Assembly (NCBI GenBank): GCA_030770425.1
Contig: JASJFT010000033.1
Span: forward strand, 62,001-126,000
DNA from: Darksidea phi
Lineage: Eukaryota; Ascomycota; Dothideomycetes; Pleosporales; Lentitheciaceae
Direction of reading: 5' to 3'
Length of the DNA: 64,000 nt
Positions 1-11,094 of the stretch are shown one piece after another. The notes under the pieces are model-generated. The model saw nothing but the letters and a program-made list of their open reading frames with translations, was not told the origin of the DNA and made no database searches. Made by a program: the position numbers and the translations under genes. Positions within the stretch are counted from its first letter, which is position 1, and each line of letters starts with the position of its first letter.

Positions 1-3000
1 ATATTACTATTATATAGTAATAAGTATATTAAATAAGTATAGATAGCTTCTTATACTATTATTCTACCTTATAGAGCTCGCTTTATATAAAACCTAGCTT
101 TTAATATAGTATACTATAATATTCCGAAAAAATCCTAATTTAGTTAGCGGTCTTACTTAAGAAGCCTTTCTAAATATAGATACTAGATACTAGTATATCT
201 ACCTTTTCGATTATATATCTCTACTACTACGATAGATATAATAAAATAGATTATAATATATCTATTAGAAATACTTATTTAATAACTTAGAGCTATAAAA
301 TTTTACTTTTTTTTCCTAATCTTATTCCTATATTCTCTATTTAATATTATTAGCTATAACTCTAAAGAAATAGCTATAGCCTATATAATAGAATTTATTA
401 ATTACTATAATATTATTTATATTATATATTATTATAACTTCTACTTAAAACTAGTTAAAAGTCCCTTAAATTAACTAGAAGTTATACTAGCTATTAGTAC
501 TTTTATAAAGAATATAGAAGAACTTTATATATTTAAAGATTTATATAATTATATTATAGTTATAGTATTAAACTCTATAACTAGTATTATACTTTTAGAA
601 GATATTAATATTATTAAAGAAATTAAGAATACTTTAGAGAATAAAGAGAAGTTTATATAACTACTTTATATTAATAAGATATATTATAGCTATTATATAT
701 AAAAGATCTCTAAGCTATTTCTAACTAGTCTTTAAGCTTATAATATAGAAGTTTAGATATTTTCTAAAACTTTTCTAAAATAATTCTTAAGTATTTATAC
801 TAGATAAATACTTAATTCTAAGATTAAATTTAAAGACTAATACTAGATTAGTAACTTAAATAGTCTAGTACTCTTCTTATAGACTATTAGTAATACTATT
901 ATCTCTAAAGACTTATTTAAGATTACTTTTAAAGTAAAACTATATTTAGTACTTAAAGATCTAATATCTAAGATATATTAATAAATATCTAATAAGATTA
1001 TTTTAATATATTTTAGATCTCTTTTATAAGGTAAAAATAACGTCTTTACTTTTAATAAGGCTTTTAGTAATCTTTAGACTATTATTAGAGTAATAAACTT
1101 TAAAGATCTTTATAAGATACTTTATAAGAATATAAGTAATATTTTAATTCTATATAATTTTCTAATTTATCTATAGAACTATAACTATATTTTATAGTTA
1201 AAAGTATAATTTACTAAGTTATTAAGAGAGTAGTAGGACTAGTATTATAATCTTTTAAGTATATACGAAGCTAATAGTACTAATAAAGAGTAATATTAAT
1301 ATAATCTCTTTACTTCTAAGAAATTTCTATAACTAATAGATTATACTTTATAAGACTAACTTATATTCTTTATAACTAGTTATTTTTATTTAAAGTTAGA
1401 AGCTACTATATAAATTATAGACCTATACTCTATTTAACTAATTAAAATAACTAATATCTATATTTAAAAGACTATTACTATAGATAAGAAAGCTAGTATT
1501 AAAATCCTCGTATTCTTAATTAATATTTAATAAGATTAATAAGAGCTTATAGCTTTATTTACTTACTTCTTAACTATTAGTCGAGATATAATATAGCTAG
1601 TATTAAATACTACTAGTAATATTTAACTAATATTTAGTCCGACTATAATAAATATTCTAGTATTTTATACTATACTACTATATAGTATATAGTTAGTTAA
1701 TACTAACTATCTTTATAATAAGATTACTAAGCTTAGATATAACTATAGTCTAATCTTCTATAATATTATATTATTAGAGTATAAACTAGAATTATTTAAA
1801 GGTATAATTATCGGTCCTATAAATAATAAAACTAGTACTTCTCTCTTATTTTATCTAAGTATACTAGATACTATTCTATAAGATTTATTATATAACTTTA
1901 GCTCTTTTAATAATAGTTAATTATAATTCTTATATACCCTCTTTAGTATTTATAAAATAACTCTAGTTCTAAGCCTATATAGTATAATAATAATATCTAA
2001 GATAGCTTTTAACTATATTATTACTAATATTAAGTTTAATAAGATTATTAGTAATATTAAAATTTATTAATCTAATACTAGATATAAGTCTATCTCTATA
2101 GAGAGAGTAGACTTTATTCTCTTTTTTATAATCTTATAAGTAAATAATAAGTATCTCTTTATATATAATATATATAATATAGACTTACCTAGTAGTAAAC
2201 TTATATTAAATAGTTATTAAGCTACTTTAAAGGAGCTTTAAAAAGATTTTAATTATAAAAAAGTTACTTTTTATTATCTTAGAACTCTTAATAAGTCTAT
2301 AAATAAAATTAAGTATAAAGCTATTAAAATTAAGTTTTATTATAAAGCTTTCTTTAATTATATATAATATATCTATAATATTATCTAATAGAGAAAGTAT
2401 ATATATATAAAATCTAAATAGTAAAAGAATATATACGAGAATATTTAAGCTATTATAAAGTAATATAGTCCTATAGATTTTAATTTTATTCTAATTATTA
2501 TCTCTAGCGAGAACTTACTAGTCTCTATTTATAAAAAAACGACTATTTTAGAGTATATAACTAAGAATAATAAACTAAATAAGTTTTATAAAAGTACTCT
2601 AGACTTTATTAAGCTAAATTAATTAATATTAAATATAACTAATATTATTACTTACTACTTTTTTAATATAAATATATATAAAATTAGTACTAGTACTAGT
2701 AAAACCTCTAGAGATATCTTCGTAAAACTAGGTAGTATATACTTAAGTTATACTTATATAAATATTAATTTAAAATTCTTTAATAAGGTATAAGAGAATT
2801 TTAAAGTATATAAGAATTATATAATTTATAAAATACTTAATATTATAAAAGATCTATAGGAATAAGACTTTATCGAGGATATATATAATATAATTATAGC
2901 CGTTAACGTACTCTATATAATAACTAATCTTAAAACTATACTATATAATATCTATACCCTATTAAAGCTAGGTAGTTATCTCGTAATAATAAAGTTTATT

Positions 3001-3204
3001 AATAATAGTATTATATATCTTAGAGTTATTATTAGAGACCTACCTAGATAATAGATAGAAAGGGATAGCGGCCGTAGATAGTTACTAAATATCTTACTTA
3101 GCGAGTAGAACGACTTATTAATTCGTACTAGTTTTACTAGTATTAATACGTCTATCCCGGTTCTTAATCCGCTCGTTATACTAGCTACTATTATTACCTC
3201 TTAG
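1..3204 (+). pseudogene. RIP-degraded 5' part of a highly reducing polyketide synthase (KS/AT linker, AT, DH, C-MeT)
   Basis: This AT-saturated block reads, in the frame of the PKS exon that follows, as a ruined PKS. Seen: the AT motif GHSSGE survives as SYNSKE near 352-369, with the nucleophile Ser now Asn. The AYHSHHM motif becomes IYYSYYI at 679-699. The Pro-Trp-Asn-His linker is still traceable near 1170-1190. The SAM-binding motif of the methyltransferase is KISTSTSK at 2680-2703, where the family has ExGxGTGG. LLKLGSYLV at 2959-2985 stands for LLKPGGYLV, and the Gly-Trp-Trp of that domain is Arg-stop-stop at 3046-3054. Every change fits C-to-T on one strand or the other: Gln and Trp codons became stops, His became Tyr, Gly became Ser, Arg or Lys. 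The AT N-terminal GQGAQ motif was not found, so part may be deleted. KS would lie left of the window. The identification is by motif recognition and is strong for AT and MeT, weaker for DH. Confidence 0.85.
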
Positions 3205-6097
3205 GCTGTAGACAATAACATAATAATACTAAGGGACCCGATCTCCGTTCCTATAGGCGGGCTTCCCTCAAGAAGCTCCGAGCTGGTCCTCCTCGGTGGC
3301 AAGCAAACCAGAACCCGTGCCGTGGTCGACAAGCTGTCGATCGATCTCGAGAAACTATATAAGCGCGTCCTGCATGTGGAGAGTTGGCAAGACCTGGCAA
3401 TAACGCAAGTTGCTCAGAGCTGCAGCTTCCTCAATCTGGGGGATTTGGACGAGCCATTCTGGGCAGGTATCTCAGTTGAGCGATTCGAGAAGCTCAAGCA
3501 GATTCTCATGGCGTCCTCGAACATCATCTGGGTGACTTGGGGTGCTAACCGCGACAACACTGATGGCGCCCAGATGCTGGGCTTCTTCCGCTCGTTACGA
3601 TATGAACTGCCGGAAGCACAACTCCAGATTGTCGACGTCGAGACCGCCGACAAGGCCGATGCCGACTTCTTGAAAGAGAGGATGTTGCGTCTCGAAGTGA
3701 CTGCTGAGTGGAAGAGGAAGGGTACCTTTGATGGCAAGCTATGGACTACTGAACCTGAGATCAGAATCAGAGATAAGAATGTTCTTATCCCACGTGTCTT
3801 GCCTCAGGTAGCACAAAATGATCGATACAACTCGGCCAAGCGAGCGATCTTGAAAGAGGTTGAGTTACGCCAAACGAGAACGACACTCAACTGGTGGGAC
3901 ATCGAGCAAGAATACACCCTTCGCGAAGAAGAGACAGCCGAGCTTCCCGCGGTGCCCGGCAATCGCCGCGTGCGGGTCGACTCATCGCTGCTCCCCTCTG
4001 TTGCCACCTCTGTCGGAAGCCTCTTCTTCAGCCTTGGAACCGACATGGAGACTGGCGAGCGTGTACTCTCAGCGTCGACGACCAATGCCTCTCATGTCTC
4101 CGTCTCTCCCGCATGGAGTGTCCCGGTTGATGTTGGTCGCAGTATTGACGCTCAATACCTGTCCTTCCTGTCGGGCTACTTGTTGAGTCGGACCGCCCTG
4201 GCAGCAGTTCCCCGTGGGTCCAGCGTGGTAGTCCACGAGGCAGACCCAGGCTTAGCGTCGATGATGTCCCGTCAATTGGTGGAACATGGATGCGAAGTCT
4301 CGTTCACAACCTCTGATCCTCAAGTGAAGAAGCGCAACTGGATTTCGCTTCATCCTTTTGTTCAAACCCGCCAGATCCAATCTTCGCTCCCAAAGAACGC
4401 ATCTGTGTACTTTGATCTATCATCGGTTACCGCAGCCACATCCGGCGCCGACAGGTTGGGTGTCCGCATTGCTGCCAACTTACCAAGACGCTGTCAGAAA
4501 TATAAGGCATCGGTGCTCATCGGCCGAGAATCTAGTCTCTTGCCTGGCTCGCACGACATTGCCGTCCACGCCCTACTCCAAGATGCTAATGTGTTTGCCA
4601 CAGCGCAGACAAACGGCGTGCCCGACGGTATGCCTCTCCGCATGGTTCCACTCCGCCAGGTCGTCAGCAATATGGTGCCCATTGACTTGATGAGCATCGT
4701 GGAGTGGCATGGAGAGAACACCGCGCCCGTCCGGGTAGAGCCTATACACTGCAGACGTGACCTTTTCCGAAGCGACAAGACATATTGGCTTGTCGGTCTG
4801 GCCGGCGATCTTGGAAAGAGTATCTGTGACTTCATGGTTACACAAGGTGCCCGGCATGTTGTCCTTACCAGCCAAAATCCCAAAGTGGATGCTCGATGGA
4901 TTCAGGAATATAAGGCTAAAGACGTCGAGGTCACGTACCTTCGTGGTGATATCACCAATAAAACCGATCTAGAGCGCGTGCATGAGGAGATTAAGCAGAC
5001 CATGCCACCAATTGCTGGCGTCACGAATGGTGCTCTCGTCTTGCGCGACAAAGGCTTGATCAACATGGACCTTGAAACTTTCCATCTCAACACGAGGCCC
5101 AAGGTCGAAGGCACTACTTACCTGGACGAGATGTTCCCAGACAACTCGCTGGATTGGTTCATCGCCTTCTCTTCAATTTCGGCGACGGTAGGAAACATGG
5201 GACAGATGGCATACACAGCGGCCAATATGTTCATGAAGGCACTAATTCAACAATGTCGAGCTCGTGGTGTCGCAGGCTCCACCATCGACATTTCGCAGGT
5301 GTTCGGTGTTGGTTATATCGAGCGAGAAATGAAACTGCAGACATCACTCAGCCGCGAGCAGGCCACCCGACTGATGAATCGCTCGGGCACCCTGATCATG
5401 TCAGAGCCGGATCTCCATCAACTTTTCGCCGAAGCCATTGTCGCCGGTCGCCCAAATTCAGGCGCCAACCCAGAGATCATCACTGGAGTCAAGACCCTCA
5501 GCAGCTTAGAGTCGAAAGAAGCGCTATGGGCTGGTCATCCCCGATTCGGCCACTTCATCCAGGATGTGGGTGCTGCGAAGCTTCCAAGTGCTGCCAAGAC
5601 GGACGCAGTGCCGGTAAAGATGCAATTGGAGAAGTGCAGAGACGTGGAGGAAATGGCGACAGTATTGAGAAGTGAGTGTAAACCCCGCAACCTGCAATAA
5701 AAGAAACCATACTGACATAGGGCCGCACTTAGCCGCATTTATTGCCAAACTCAAGAGTAGCTTGATGATGAGCGATGAGAGCGTCAGTGAGACGACGCCG
5801 CTGGTCGATCTCGGCGTAGATTCACTCGTAGCCGTTGAAGTCCGAACATGGTTCGCTCAAGAAGTCGGCGCAGATGTTGCGGTGCTAAAGATCTTGGGTG
5901 GCCCGTCCGTCCAGGAGCTTGTGGATGATGTGATCTCGAAAGTTGGCCAGTCGTTGCAGGCCGAGGGCAACTCGACGCCGAGCTCTGGGTCTGATGCAGA
6001 GGGATCGAGCACGGGATCGTCAGAGGGTGAGGCGGCGTCGCAGACGTCGGTAGGGAGCGAGGATGAGGGCCAGAAGGAGCAGGTGTTAGCAGCTTAG
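3205..6097 (+). CDS. 3' part of PKS: inactive-ER region, ketoreductase and ACP (two exons, intron 5672-5720)
   Basis: Frame is open from 3205, just after a TAG that was a Gln codon, with no ATG near the front, so this is the surviving 3' end of a larger PKS and not a gene with its own start. It holds a structural region resembling the non-functional ER of PKS-NRPS-type enzymes, then a KR with NADPH motif GLAGDLG and catalytic Ser, Tyr and Asn (SSIS, then AYTAAN). Exon 2 gives an ACP with the phosphopantetheine Ser in GVDSLVAVE. The intron has GTGAGT, an ACTGAC branch-like sequence and CATAG, and splits an Arg codon. After the ACP comes an acidic Ser/Glu linker and a stop, as in PKS-NRPS proteins cut before the condensation domain. 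KR and ACP look competent, but without KS, AT, DH and MeT no polyketide could be made. Whether it is transcribed is unknown. Confidence 0.85.
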
Positions 6098-7197
6098 ATA
6101 GTTGGGTGGTGCTATACTGAATCAGGGATCTCTGCTGCCAAGCACGCGCCGGATCCGCCCAATCAACTTCAAGCTAGCAAGCTTCGTTCCTCAAGGTCCT
6201 TGATGAAAGCAAATTCATTCTTCTATTTGCGTCTTCCGCCTGTATCGTGTACACTTGGTGTAGGTAGGACCACATCACATGATCTGATTACTAATCAGAT
6301 CTATCTCGATCCGGGATCTCTTTTTAGCTCTTATATATCCTCTATATAGAATAACATATTAAACTTTTATACCTCTGTCTACTTATGTTTGGGTTACCTT
6401 AGGTTAAATGTCACGTGCTGCGCCGTTTTGGAAAGTTGATTGCTCTAATTCCTACATAAGCTAAGTATCTAGCTATATATACAGAGAGAGTCCCCAGCAC
6501 AGGCCACCTAGGGACCAGACTTGATCAAGCATTTCTCCATTTCCTCAGTATCACCGCGTTAACCGTTGCTTTTAGGGCCTCATCAAACGGAGTCCTGAAG
6601 CGCTCTGTTGTACAGACAGCCATGACATTAAATTATATAATATACCGTACGCCCTAGCCGCAGCGCGCTAGCTCTTATAAATGCCAGAATTGAGATCGCT
6701 GATAGCTAATTATATAGCTAGCTCACGGGCATCCATATTGAAAAGCGTTGTTGATAGATATCGCGTCTTTTCTGAGGGCGGCCTGTTTTTGGTGGGATCG
6801 TAAGCGAGCGTTGCGGGCCTGAACGCTTTGACGCTTGTCTCAGCCCGCGAAACGCCGGCGGAAATCCATCGCTCCCCCTCACGGCAACAATGCACCAACT
6901 TCAAAAGGCTACCGCCAACACCATAAAACACGGGTCGCCATCCCACCCGCCTGCATAGTCAAGTATCACATCGAAGCTACAGATGACATCTTTATATACC
7001 CTCCGCCGGGCCTGTCGCCCAGTGCACTCAAGGTGGTCGCAGGCAGCATGTGCTTGAGTCAACGTGCGCAAATGGAGTGGGTAGGCCAGCAATACAAAGT
7101 AATGCTCCGTCCCTCTCTCGCCTTCCATCGCTCTTTTTTCTTCCTGTCTCTCCCCGTCTCTTCATCAAATTCGAACATAACCCTAAATCTTCCAACA
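6098..7197. other. Intergenic, PKS 3' flank and MFS promoter
   Basis: No gene seen. A moderately AT-rich patch at about 6290-6480 contains TATA-like runs. Open frames here (for example 6835-7197) lack coding character and simply run into the MFS gene. The MFS start is taken at 7198 because an ATG there opens the recognisable acidic N-terminus. Confidence 0.6.
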
Positions 7198-9255
7198 ATG
7201 GACTTTACCGAGCAAAAGAGCAACATCGAGCTCAGCCGCGTCCCTAGCCCCGCACACTCATCTGCTACCGCCGTGCACGAGCCGGATACCATAGATGGCG
7301 TAGCAGTGAGCGCCACCGACGACGGCGACAAGCAGTATGAGTTCCTCACAGGCTTCCGCATGTGGAGTCTCATCATTGCCATCATGCTGAGTATGCTGTT
7401 GTTTGGCCTGGATATCAACATTGTCGCCACCGTTAGTGTGCTCTCATTCTTCCACGATACCGTGCTGCTACTAACAAAGGTACCATCAGGCCGTTCCCAC
7501 CATCTCCAATGCATTCCACAGTATCGAGGATATTGGCTGGTATGGCTCCGCCTTCCTCTTGGCCCTGTAAGTTCTGCCCAACTTCACGAAACACCTCTTC
7601 TCCGGCTTACGCATCCACGCAGCTGCGCTCTCCAGCCTCTTGCTGGCAGGCTATATACCTACTTTTCGCTCAAGGTATGGCGTACCTACCGCTACCCACC
7701 TCCTGGCGCCTCTCACAGATTTAGTACACCTTCGTTGCCTTCTTCCTCGTCTTCGAGCTGGGAAACTTGGTCGGCGCCCTCGCGCGATCAAGCAACCAGA
7801 TCATCGGTGGCAGGATCGTCTCGGGCATCGGAGCTTCTGGTCTGACCAATGGTGCGCTGGTCATCATCACAGCAACGTGTCCACCTAAGATGCGTCCCAT
7901 GGCATCTGCCGCCGGTATCTCTATGATAGCCATTGGCGGTATCGTTGGCCCACTTGTCTCTGGTGTCCTGGTTCAATATGTGGGGTGGCGGTGGTGTAAG
8001 ATCAAGCCGTCTTACACTCTATCCGGCGAAAAGCTGATCATCTCCACCAGGTTTCTGGGTGTTCTTGCCTCCAGGTGGTGTTACCATCATCATTATGTTG
8101 CTGCTGTACATCCCAGAGCAGACGACGAAGCTCCCGTTGCGAGAAATCCTTCCGCAGCTTCATAAAAAGCTCGATTTTGTAGGCTTTTGTCTGTTCGCAC
8201 CAGCTTGCATCATGTTCCTCATCGCCCTCAACTTTGGCGGGACAGCCTACGCTTGGAACTCGGCAACCGTTATTAGCCTTCTTTGTGGCTCCGCAGTTGC
8301 CACCGCCTTGTTCATCGGCTGGTCTATCTTCATGCAAGACAATGCTCTCATGCCGCCAAGTATGATGAAGCAAAGGGCCCTGTTGATCGGTTGCTGTATT
8401 TCGGCACTTCAAGGTGGCGCAACGATAATGATGGGTTATTATTTGCCCGAGTGGTTCCAGGCTATCAAAGGCGCCGATCCACAGACCTCGGGGATAGACA
8501 TGCTTCCAACAATGATCAGTCAGATCCTGGGCTCTGGCCTATCCGGTGGACTGAGTAAGCCGAAGACGCGGGACCTTGACTTGCCCCGTTCATAGCCGTG
8601 CTAACGACTTCCAGTCCGAAAACTGCACTACGTCCCTCCGTGGGCCATCGGTGGCAGCCTGCTGACCGTTATCGGGTCCGTGCTTATGACGACGTTCGAC
8701 TTGCATACAGCCAAGGGAAAGTGGATAGGATATCAGATTTTGGCGGGCTTTGGCCGGGGTGCCGCACTTAATATGGTAATTCCAACCAAGCAAACGAGCA
8801 TTAGATTTCTTCAGAGTTAACCTCCTCATAGCCTATCATCTCAGTTCAGGAAGAGATGTCCGGACACGAGATCGCTGTCGCTATAGGTGCTATAGCGCTC
8901 TTCCAGTATCTCGGTGGTTCTATCGCCATCACCACCGCTCAGACGGTGTTTCAAAACGAGCTTAGGCATACTCTTTCCAGGCATGCAACGGGTGTGGATG
9001 TGAAACCCATTCTTGACGCAGGGGCAACTGGATTTCGAGCTATCACACCTACCGACCAACTCACAAATATCCTGGTAGCGTACAATGAAGCCCTTGTCAA
9101 AGTCTTCGTCAGTAACGACGTCCCACTTTACAGGACCCCAACACATTGACTGACTGTTTCCACAGTTCATTCCCACGGCTACTGCTGGCCTTGCGCTGAT
9201 CCTGAGCTTTGGCTTCCCATGGACGAAGCTTGGCGTAGACGACAAGAAGACTTAA
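7198..9255 (+). CDS. MFS multidrug/toxin efflux transporter (DHA14 type), 8 exons
   Basis: Exons: 7198-7431, 7490-7566, 7623-7674, 7725-7995, 8051-8554, 8615-8775, 8832-9107, 9166-9255. The frame closes to 554 aa. A cytosolic acidic N-terminus (about 60 residues) is followed by 14 hydrophobic segments. Family motifs are visible: LDINIVATAVPTI at the end of the first helix, then IGWYGSAFLLAL, and GRIVSGIGASGLTNGA in the motif C region. The family exports toxic small molecules by proton antiport at the plasma membrane, and such genes are common in fungal PKS clusters as self-protection. It lies about 1.1 kb downstream of the PKS on the same strand. No disabling change was seen, in contrast to its neighbours. 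All introns are 50-60 bp with GT-AG ends. Confidence 0.93.
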
Positions 9256-9604
9256 GATGAGGTGAGCGCGGACGAATTGTAACTGATTAAGATGATGACT
9301 TGACCTGGGCGAGTCACTAGGGGCATTGAGGTAGCCTCTCCTTGGTTACAGAATGCGGATGGTGTTCAGACGTTTGTTAGATTGCATCCTCAGCAGCGGG
9401 TAGGCCCATGGCGTGAGACGATGACTTTGCAAGACAACACGGCTTTTTGTATTATAGACTGACATAAAACATGTATGCGACGAACTAAAACCGGAGCATG
9501 ACGAAGTTCTTTGGGATCATGTGTTTCCTGTTGGTTTCTAGCTGCTGATCATTTACAGAGATTTCTTTTTGTTGTGACGCGTGAAAATTCGATGATCCAT
9601 CTCC
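9256..9604. other. Convergent 3' intergenic between MFS and methyltransferase genes
   Basis: Two genes end towards each other here. Nothing beyond probable 3' UTRs was recognised. Confidence 0.6.
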
Positions 9605-10585
9605 TCACTGCTTCCTACCAACTACTCTTGCCAAAGGTATCGTTGGCACGACACCCTCGTCAATCCGCTGAACATACTTGGCTAGCAAATCCTCGGCCAA
9701 CGCCCTCGTCTCTTCTGGACCCCGCCCCGACCCGTCTTTCAGCAATGCATAATACAAGCCAGCTTTCCAACCAGCTTTGGTCCACTCGCGTGCCTCAGAT
9801 GCCATGTCCTCGCGTGAGCTGGAATTGTAGTCCACCACCCTAACATCCTCGAACCCGAGCGCATTTAGATACTGGCTGATGTCGGCACAAGGTGTGTTGG
9901 TGAGACCGTTGGCCTGAGCATACTTTTGCATAATGGCCCGGACCTGCGTAGTGATATCTGAAGGTGGATTGAAAGTCATGTTCTTCGTTTCAAACTCCTC
10001 CCATTGTATATAGCCACCCGGTTTCAGGAGAGCTGCTGCGTTCGTGACAGCGGCCTCGAATTGATCCTTGCGGAGCGCCAGGACGAGGAGGCGGATGTGG
10101 ACCAGGTCGTAGCGACTGTGAAACTCGACTGGGAACGGTTGGAGAATGTCGTGCTCATGGAAAGCCATGCCCGGCTTCTGGGAACGAGGGAAGTGTTCGG
10201 CGGATATGTCGAAACCGGTATATTCCCGCACTGCGGGAGAAGAACCGGAGAGTGTACCGGCTACATCTTCAAGCCAAATGCTGGCGCGGAAGTCAGACGG
10301 ACCGTCGTCAACAATCTCCCCGGCCTTGATATTGACTCACCCAGTACCGGTTGCGACGTCAGCGATGTTCAGCAGCTTGGTTTGAGAGATCTGGGAATCA
10401 AGCAAGTTGTCACGGCATAATCGCCTCAACATATCATGCTGCTCGTTCAGTCTGAGAAACCATCGTCAATGCCAAACCCGTACGTAAAGGGTAGCTAACA
10501 CATACCGTTGCCTTTCAACGTCATCTCTCTTGAAGAGATAGATTTCCTCTCTCTCAGTCATGGTCTCAGCCATGGTGTCGATCAT
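9605..10585 (-). CDS. Class I SAM-dependent methyltransferase of the PKS cluster, 3 exons
   Basis: Exons on the complement: 10585-10506, 10451-10341, 10280-9605, giving 288 aa. The SAM motif I is split by the second intron (VATGTGIW), as is usual for LaeA-like and cluster methyltransferases. Motif II region follows with GFDIS, then LLKPGGYIQWEEF as the post-I/III segment. The family transfers a methyl group from SAM to O, N or C of small molecules. Placement between an exporter and a P450, next to a PKS, suggests a tailoring O- or N-methyltransferase, but the substrate is not evident. It may instead act in regulation, like LaeA. The start at 10585 is the first ATG, and a second in-frame ATG is four codons later. 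Transcription is divergent from the P450, so 10586-11094 would serve both. No defects seen. Confidence 0.88.
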
Positions 10586-11094
10586 GGTCTAGCCTGCGAT
10601 AATTCACTACTGCAGTAGGTACTTCAAACCCTACTGCTACCTGTTGTTGGTGGGGGAGGCCAACGTAACCCATCATGTTCATCCGGTGGATAGAACGACG
10701 AAACGTTCGGAGCATTTAGAAGTGCACCAAAATCCTCCGAGATGTCGGTGGATACTGTTGGGGGACGAAGTTTAAGGTTGGATCGGTAGAAGGATCCTAT
10801 TGGGCCTGACTTCGCCTTGCCTTCGCCACCAGGATCTAAACTCTCCGTTTCGTCAGGCCGGCGGGTTTGTATGACTCATGAGCTCTCAGTGCGAGCCTAT
10901 GTCGAACGCGTCAGCGTGTGGAGGTGGGTTCCCGGCAGATTTTCCGCTTCATTCTTCCGCCCTCTCGAACGAAGGCCAAGTGGAGAGAGGCAGGAGTCGC
11001 TCATTAACAGCCTTCTTGTGTAAGCACTCTATGCCCACTTTCCACATGCAGCCCATTTGGATTTAGAAATTCGTTCGGAATACACTCCACAGTC
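10586..11094. promoter_or_regulatory. Shared promoter region between methyltransferase and P450
   Basis: 509 bp between two divergent start codons. GC-rich patches and several CGG/CCG triplets occur (for example GGCCGGCGGG near 10856-10866), which Zn2Cys6 regulators often bind, but no repeated operator could be defined by eye. Confidence 0.45.

Noticed and set aside
1..3204. AT-rich block as a retrotransposon relic
   Set aside because: In-frame PKS motifs continue without break into the intact exon; no reverse transcriptase or integrase motifs were seen.
6835..7845. 336-codon frame as a separate gene before the MFS exporter
   Set aside because: It is intron-containing MFS sequence read without splicing plus an unrelated 5' extension; the eight-exon model explains the conserved protein.
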